Source: Methanobacteriota archaeon
Lineage (GTDB): Archaea; Thermoplasmatota; Poseidoniia; Poseidoniales; Thalassarchaeaceae
Reading direction: 5' to 3'
Length of the DNA stretch: 8,138 nucleotides
Assembly (NCBI GenBank): GCA_002685415.1
Contig: NYXO01000028.1
Coordinates: 22,842-30,979 of the forward strand
Program-made: the position numbers and the translations under genes
In this document: piece by piece, positions 5,060-8,138 of the stretch
Layout of the letters: each line of letters opens with the position of its first letter
Position numbering within the stretch: position 1 is the first letter of the stretch
The notes under the pieces: model-generated
Database searches by the model: none
The model's input: the letters and a program-made list of their open reading frames with translations, nothing else
What the model was told of the DNA's origin: nothing

Positions 5060-5575
5060 TTATTGCCACCAACCCTTCTTCTCGGACTTTGGCGGTTCTG
5101 GGGGAATATTGCTCAGATTAGTCAACCAAAAAGTACCAACAGAGCCATCTGCAAATTTCATCTCAACACTTCGATCAGCATTTACCTCAGTGATCTTACC
5201 TTCCTTGCCGTCGAATTGCTCTAACTCAGAACTCAGAGGTGTTAATTTATTTTGAATGATCCAAAATTTATCTCCTTCGTTATAAGTTAACTCACCATCC
5301 AACTTTTGTTGATCTTGAGCCATACCGGTCATCACCAGGGATATCACTAATGGGACGGCAGCTATACCACAAATCATCGAAGCAAATGGAAAGAAAAAGC
5401 CCTCTCCATCTACTCCAATCGTAAACGCAAAAATAATTCCAAACACCAGAAATGCCGCAGGTACGAAAAAATCATTTTTCTCATTCGATTTTATGTCCTT
5501 CTTCTTAATCCATTCAAATATTGAGAAATAACCGGCACCGATGATAATTGCTATCTCAATTAATTCAAAGACCAT
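5060..5575 (-). CDS. membrane protein with a C-terminal soluble beta-type domain
   Basis: This is a 171-residue protein of unknown function. Three hydrophobic segments (about 3-22, 36-55 and 60-85) are followed by a soluble part at about 90-157. Within the soluble part, GKEGKITEVNADRSVEMKF and DGSVGTFWLTNL resemble the strand-turn-strand pattern of SH3-like or NfeD-like small beta barrels. That resemblance is by eye only. The chain ends in a Pro/Lys-rich tail and Trp-Trp-Gln. Its stop abuts the ATG of the 67-residue membrane protein. A 63-base gap separates it from the nuclease gene upstream, so it may have its own promoter or belong to the same minus-strand unit. Confidence 0.8.
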   Translation of the reverse strand: MVFELIEIAIIIGAGYFSIFEWIKKKDIKSNEKNDFFVPAAFLVFGIIFAFTIGVDGEGFFFPFASMICGIAAVPLVISLVMTGMAQDQQKLDGELTYNEGDKFWIIQNKLTPLSSELEQFDGKEGKITEVNADRSVEMKFADGSVGTFWLTNLSNIPPEPPKSEKKGWWQ

Positions 5576-5638
5576 AATTATTCAATTTGGTCAATGAACT
5601 AATCCAATTGAAGGTTTTGCCGGCACAGCAGGGGGGAA
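5576..5638. other. 63-base gap between the nuclease and membrane-protein genes
   Basis: This gap is unusually long for the window. It holds a run of six G (5631-5636; six C on the coding strand) just after the nuclease stop, and AT-rich sequence (CAATTTGG...CCAATTG, an imperfect inverted repeat) nearer the downstream ATG. It could hold a promoter for the membrane-protein pair. No convincing TATA box or poly-T terminator is visible. Confidence 0.3.
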
Positions 5639-7480
5639 TTAGAATTCTGGAACATCCTCAGCATCTGAGACAATAACGACCTTAGTTCCTGGTCCGCATT
5701 TGACTTGAGGGCGACCACCCCACTCTCCTTTCTCGCCATTTAGGATTGCAATAGTGTCTCCACGTTTTACTGCAGCCGCACTCAAAGGAATGAATTGCTT
5801 GAAAGCAACAATTTGGGCAGAACCTGTAGAATCAACAAGGGTAGCAGCCCAACGAGAATTACCAACCCCATCAGGGAAGGAATCAATAGACCAAACTCTT
5901 GCTACAATGCTGACCCTAGTCTCTACATCCACTACAGCCGCAGAATCATCCTCATCGGCTATACTGACTTCTGAATCTGCATCTAAGTTGAGTTGTAATT
6001 CCCCACGCCAAAGGCTAGGTAATGCATTGGAAACCTTGACTCTGACACCTTCTGCAATAGAACGACTGATTTTACTCGGGCCACCATTGTAAGCAGGTTG
6101 TACCTTCGCGCGATCGTATCCATCTTGCAACCTAAAATGTACCTTGATTGTACCATCACCTAGTAATTCTGGCCCGGAGAGCCCAATCACTTCACCTATT
6201 GCATCAACTCTAGGTTCAATCTCCCCCAGTGGAGTGATTGGCCATGCATGACCTAGACGTTCGATTCTTCTCTCAGCAGTTAATTCTAGGTCATGCTCTC
6301 CTTTAGGACAGAATCCTCTGTATTCACAGCCCTTACACCTAGCTAATGGATCTGGGTCGATATGGGGTTCAGCAGGTATGCCACCCGCGTCGAAATGTCT
6401 CAATGGTGCAGGCTCCGGTGGACAATCGTCTATCGATGGATTTTCCGCTCTCAAGAGTTGATAGAGATCAGCAATTTCCTTTTGGTAGGTCTCCATTTCA
6501 GAAATCTCTGGTAATTTAATTGACTTTACAGTCCCAGTTCCAAGATACCAAATTTCCAGATTACTGACTTGTTCAGACCGTGAATGAGATTCCCACCAAA
6601 GCCAAGCATAGAGTCGCAATTGTTCTACATAATTGAAAGAACGATCTCCCTTTCCGATGCTTGCCTTGATGTCGACGATATTGATTGAGTCATCCCAACG
6701 ATACACCAAATCATATTCACCCTGGAACCAACCCTCTGGGATACAGGTTGTTTGAGTAAATGACTTCGAATCAGGGTCAACAAACCAAGGCCTAACAATT
6801 TCCCAAGCTTCACACCAAGTAACGCTTCCTTGTGTCTGAGCACAAGGGTGCGGAGAATTCCATTTTAGAGGGAAACCATCCGGTGCAGGGATTTCATCTC
6901 GAGCTTCTCCTTTCCTCCAAGATTCAAGTCTTGGGCCGCCATTCGCAGCCATACATTTCTCGACTTCATCGAGATGCATCTTGATTCCTTCGTGTATCAT
7001 TTCTATGCATTCTTCAGGGTCAACATCCTCCAACGAACCGGCTCTATTTTGTGTTGATTGCCAATCTTCAACCGCTGCCTCCCAGCACCTATCAAAGTGA
7101 ACCTCAACTCGTGAAAGAGCCCATTCCATAAGCGCCTCTCTACTTGTAGGCCAGTCTTCTAATGGCCTAGATGAAAGTCTAGCAGCCATCCAATTTCCTT
7201 CGTCTTCCCAATCTGGAGAACCAGCTTCATTTAATGGTGAAATAAGAATATCAGAAGCATCGGGAGTAATTAGAGAAGGAGAATCACGAAGAACTCTGCA
7301 GATGCATTCCTCTGCAGCATTTCCGCGAATAATAACTGGTGGCATTGGACCTTTTAGCCTCTCTTCATAGGCGTAATACCACTGACGAGGACAGGCCTTC
7401 CAGAGGTTTACCTGAGATGCGGAAAGACGACGAAAAGGGTCGACTCCTGTCACCTCAGCATCGTACGTCTGCACCGGCAT
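5639..7480 (-). CDS. Cas4/RecB-like iron-sulfur nuclease fused to OB folds
   Basis: This 613-residue PD-(D/E)XK nuclease resembles the nuclease domains of Cas4, AddB and Dna2. LSASQVNLWKACPRQWYY (19-36) gives the first cluster cysteine, Cys30. The core follows: GEYDLVY with Asp257, IVDIKAS with Asp270 and Lys272, and the QLRLYAW helix (Gln287, Tyr291). Cys382, Cys385 and Cys391 (CKGCEYRGFC) complete the four-cysteine 4Fe-4S staple. The motif I His expected after RGNAA is Glu57. Residues 150-245 are a long acidic insert. After the nuclease, about 423-505 look like an OB fold, and 516-606 more clearly so: VSIVARVWSI, ATLVDSTGSAQIVAF and KRGDTIAILNGEKGEWGGRPQVKCG follow the RPA-type pattern. The protein probably trims or cleaves single-stranded or branched DNA in repair. 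No helicase or cas gene is near. It lies 31 bases after the upstream gene. Confidence 0.88.
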   Translation of the reverse strand: MPVQTYDAEVTGVDPFRRLSASQVNLWKACPRQWYYAYEERLKGPMPPVIIRGNAAEECICRVLRDSPSLITPDASDILISPLNEAGSPDWEDEGNWMAARLSSRPLEDWPTSREALMEWALSRVEVHFDRCWEAAVEDWQSTQNRAGSLEDVDPEECIEMIHEGIKMHLDEVEKCMAANGGPRLESWRKGEARDEIPAPDGFPLKWNSPHPCAQTQGSVTWCEAWEIVRPWFVDPDSKSFTQTTCIPEGWFQGEYDLVYRWDDSINIVDIKASIGKGDRSFNYVEQLRLYAWLWWESHSRSEQVSNLEIWYLGTGTVKSIKLPEISEMETYQKEIADLYQLLRAENPSIDDCPPEPAPLRHFDAGGIPAEPHIDPDPLARCKGCEYRGFCPKGEHDLELTAERRIERLGHAWPITPLGEIEPRVDAIGEVIGLSGPELLGDGTIKVHFRLQDGYDRAKVQPAYNGGPSKISRSIAEGVRVKVSNALPSLWRGELQLNLDADSEVSIADEDDSAAVVDVETRVSIVARVWSIDSFPDGVGNSRWAATLVDSTGSAQIVAFKQFIPLSAAAVKRGDTIAILNGEKGEWGGRPQVKCGPGTKVVIVSDAEDVPEF

Positions 7481-7511
7481 ACCCTACTATCTATCTCGAG
7501 AGTACATGAAC

Positions 7512-8138
7512 TCAACGATTTAGATATACCACTGTCATCTCTAATCTTTCATGAGTTGGATGCACTTCAACTAAGGAAATTGGTGCTTCAATTTCCCCGA
7601 CTAATTCTTCTGCCATAGAAAGAGGAAGTTCGATTCTTTCATTCTCGGAATCATACAACATGAACCTCCTTGGTAGGCCCGTTTCTGTATGAATCTCCTC
7701 TATCCAATCCTCTGAGTCTTCCAGGCTACAATCAACTGCTCCGAATAGAAGTGTTCCATCTTCGGTTAGAATTTCATGTGGAGAAATTGTATGTTCACCC
7801 CGACGGATGAAGCGCCGACGTAACTGCCCACTGTCTTTGTATGTGGCAGTACAGAACTTCAGATGGTAGGGATATGGCTCACGAACCTTGCCTTCTTCAG
7901 GGTCAGGGGCTCCGATAGATGCCGCTATCACTCGGTCTCTCATTCGTGTAGCTAATTCCCCAGAACCTGCTGCACCAGCGGTAATCTCATCAGATAAATT
8001 GAAACCTCTAAGTTCCATATTGTCGTGATTGCCTACAGTAATCTCCAACTCGTTGAGGTTGAGGAATTGTACAGGCATATCTCGCATAGTTTCGAGTAAT
8101 TCCATCAATTCAATTTCCTTATCTGGCTCGCAAGGAAT
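7512..8138 (-). CDS. unrecognised acidic protein, possibly N-terminally cut by the window edge
   Basis: From the first internal ATG (8105) the product is 197 residues, but the frame has no stop up to the window edge (IPCEPDKEIEL precedes the ATG), so the true start may lie outside. It is soluble, acidic and without membrane segments. One stretch, from PYHLKFCTATYKDSGQLRRR through HTISPHEILTEDGTLLF to LPRRFMLYD, loosely follows the WYL-domain pattern (aromatic-Tyr-x-Asp...Gly...Arg, Pro, a Gly turn, then Arg-Phe-x-Leu). This is suggestive only. A GNHDN tetrad-like sequence near the N-terminus is not backed by other phosphoesterase motifs. It is 31 bases upstream of the nuclease on the same strand, so a shared transcript and a DNA-related role are plausible. 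Confidence 0.7.
   Translation of the reverse strand: MPCEPDKEIELMELLETMRDMPVQFLNLNELEITVGNHDNMELRGFNLSDEITAGAAGSGELATRMRDRVIAASIGAPDPEEGKVREPYPYHLKFCTATYKDSGQLRRRFIRRGEHTISPHEILTEDGTLLFGAVDCSLEDSEDWIEEIHTETGLPRRFMLYDSENERIELPLSMAEELVGEIEAPISLVEVHPTHERLEMTVVYLNR

Noticed and set aside
4713..5255. Long plus-strand open frame of 180 codons across tRNA-Ser and the membrane-protein genes
   Set aside because: It reads straight through a well-formed tRNA and lies antisense to two hydrophobic proteins with better starts and junctions; its composition is not protein-like.
5639..7480. Reading the Cas4-like nuclease as part of a CRISPR-Cas locus
   Set aside because: No repeat-spacer array and no cas1, cas2 or effector gene is present, and the long OB-containing C-terminal half does not match CRISPR Cas4.
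7974..8000. GNHD sequence suggesting a calcineurin-like phosphoesterase in the protein encoded at 7512-8138 (the motif itself lies close to 8020)
   Set aside because: No upstream DxH/GDxxD motif is visible in the window and no GHxH follows downstream, so one tetrapeptide is not enough.

Overview
The window is archaeal chromosome. It carries archaeal/eukaryotic-type translation proteins (eL37, eL42, eS27, aIF2-alpha), the H/ACA RNP protein Nop10, a PAC2-family proteasome assembly chaperone, a SAMP-type ubiquitin-like modifier and a tRNA-Ser(CGA) gene with an encoded CCA end. Moderate GC content, acidic proteins, GAGGTG-type ribosome binding sites and very tight packing fit a mesophilic marine euryarchaeon of the Poseidoniales (Marine Group II) or Marine Group III type. 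That assignment is an inference from style and gene content, not from a database match.

Layout. 1-240 (minus): the first codons of an unidentified gene at the edge and rpl37e. 338-1308 (minus): two overlapping membrane-protein genes of unknown function. 1309-1463: a divergent intergenic region with a candidate TATA element and two small inverted repeats. 1464-4497 (plus): the informational cluster rpl42e, rps27e, aIF2-alpha, nop10, PAC2 chaperone, pepE-like dipeptidase. 4483-4686 (minus): a SAMP/ThiS-like modifier whose last codons are antisense to the end of pepE. 4742-4827 (plus): tRNA-Ser(CGA). 4856-5575 (minus): two abutting small membrane-protein genes. 5639-7480 (minus): a large Cas4/RecB-like iron-sulfur nuclease fused to OB folds. 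7512-8138 (minus): an unrecognised acidic protein whose frame is still open at the window edge.

How it fits together. The plus-strand cluster couples ribosome and translation functions to rRNA pseudouridylation (Nop10) and then to protein turnover (PAC2 chaperone ending in an HbYX-type tail, and a dipeptidase of family S51). The neighbouring minus-strand SAMP-like gene adds a possible protein tag to the same 1.7 kb. The minus-strand block from 8138 to 5639 looks like a two-gene DNA-processing unit. The nuclease carries the four-cysteine iron-sulfur signature, the D...DxK catalytic core and one or two OB folds, so it probably works on single-stranded or branched DNA. The membrane-protein pairs on either side are uncharacterised.

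Most noteworthy: the nuclease-OB fusion with a changed motif I, the eL42 that has lost three of its four zinc cysteines, the HbYX ending of the PAC2 protein, and the SAMP di-glycine codons embedded antisense in pepE. No CRISPR array, insertion sequence, integrase or attachment site was seen.
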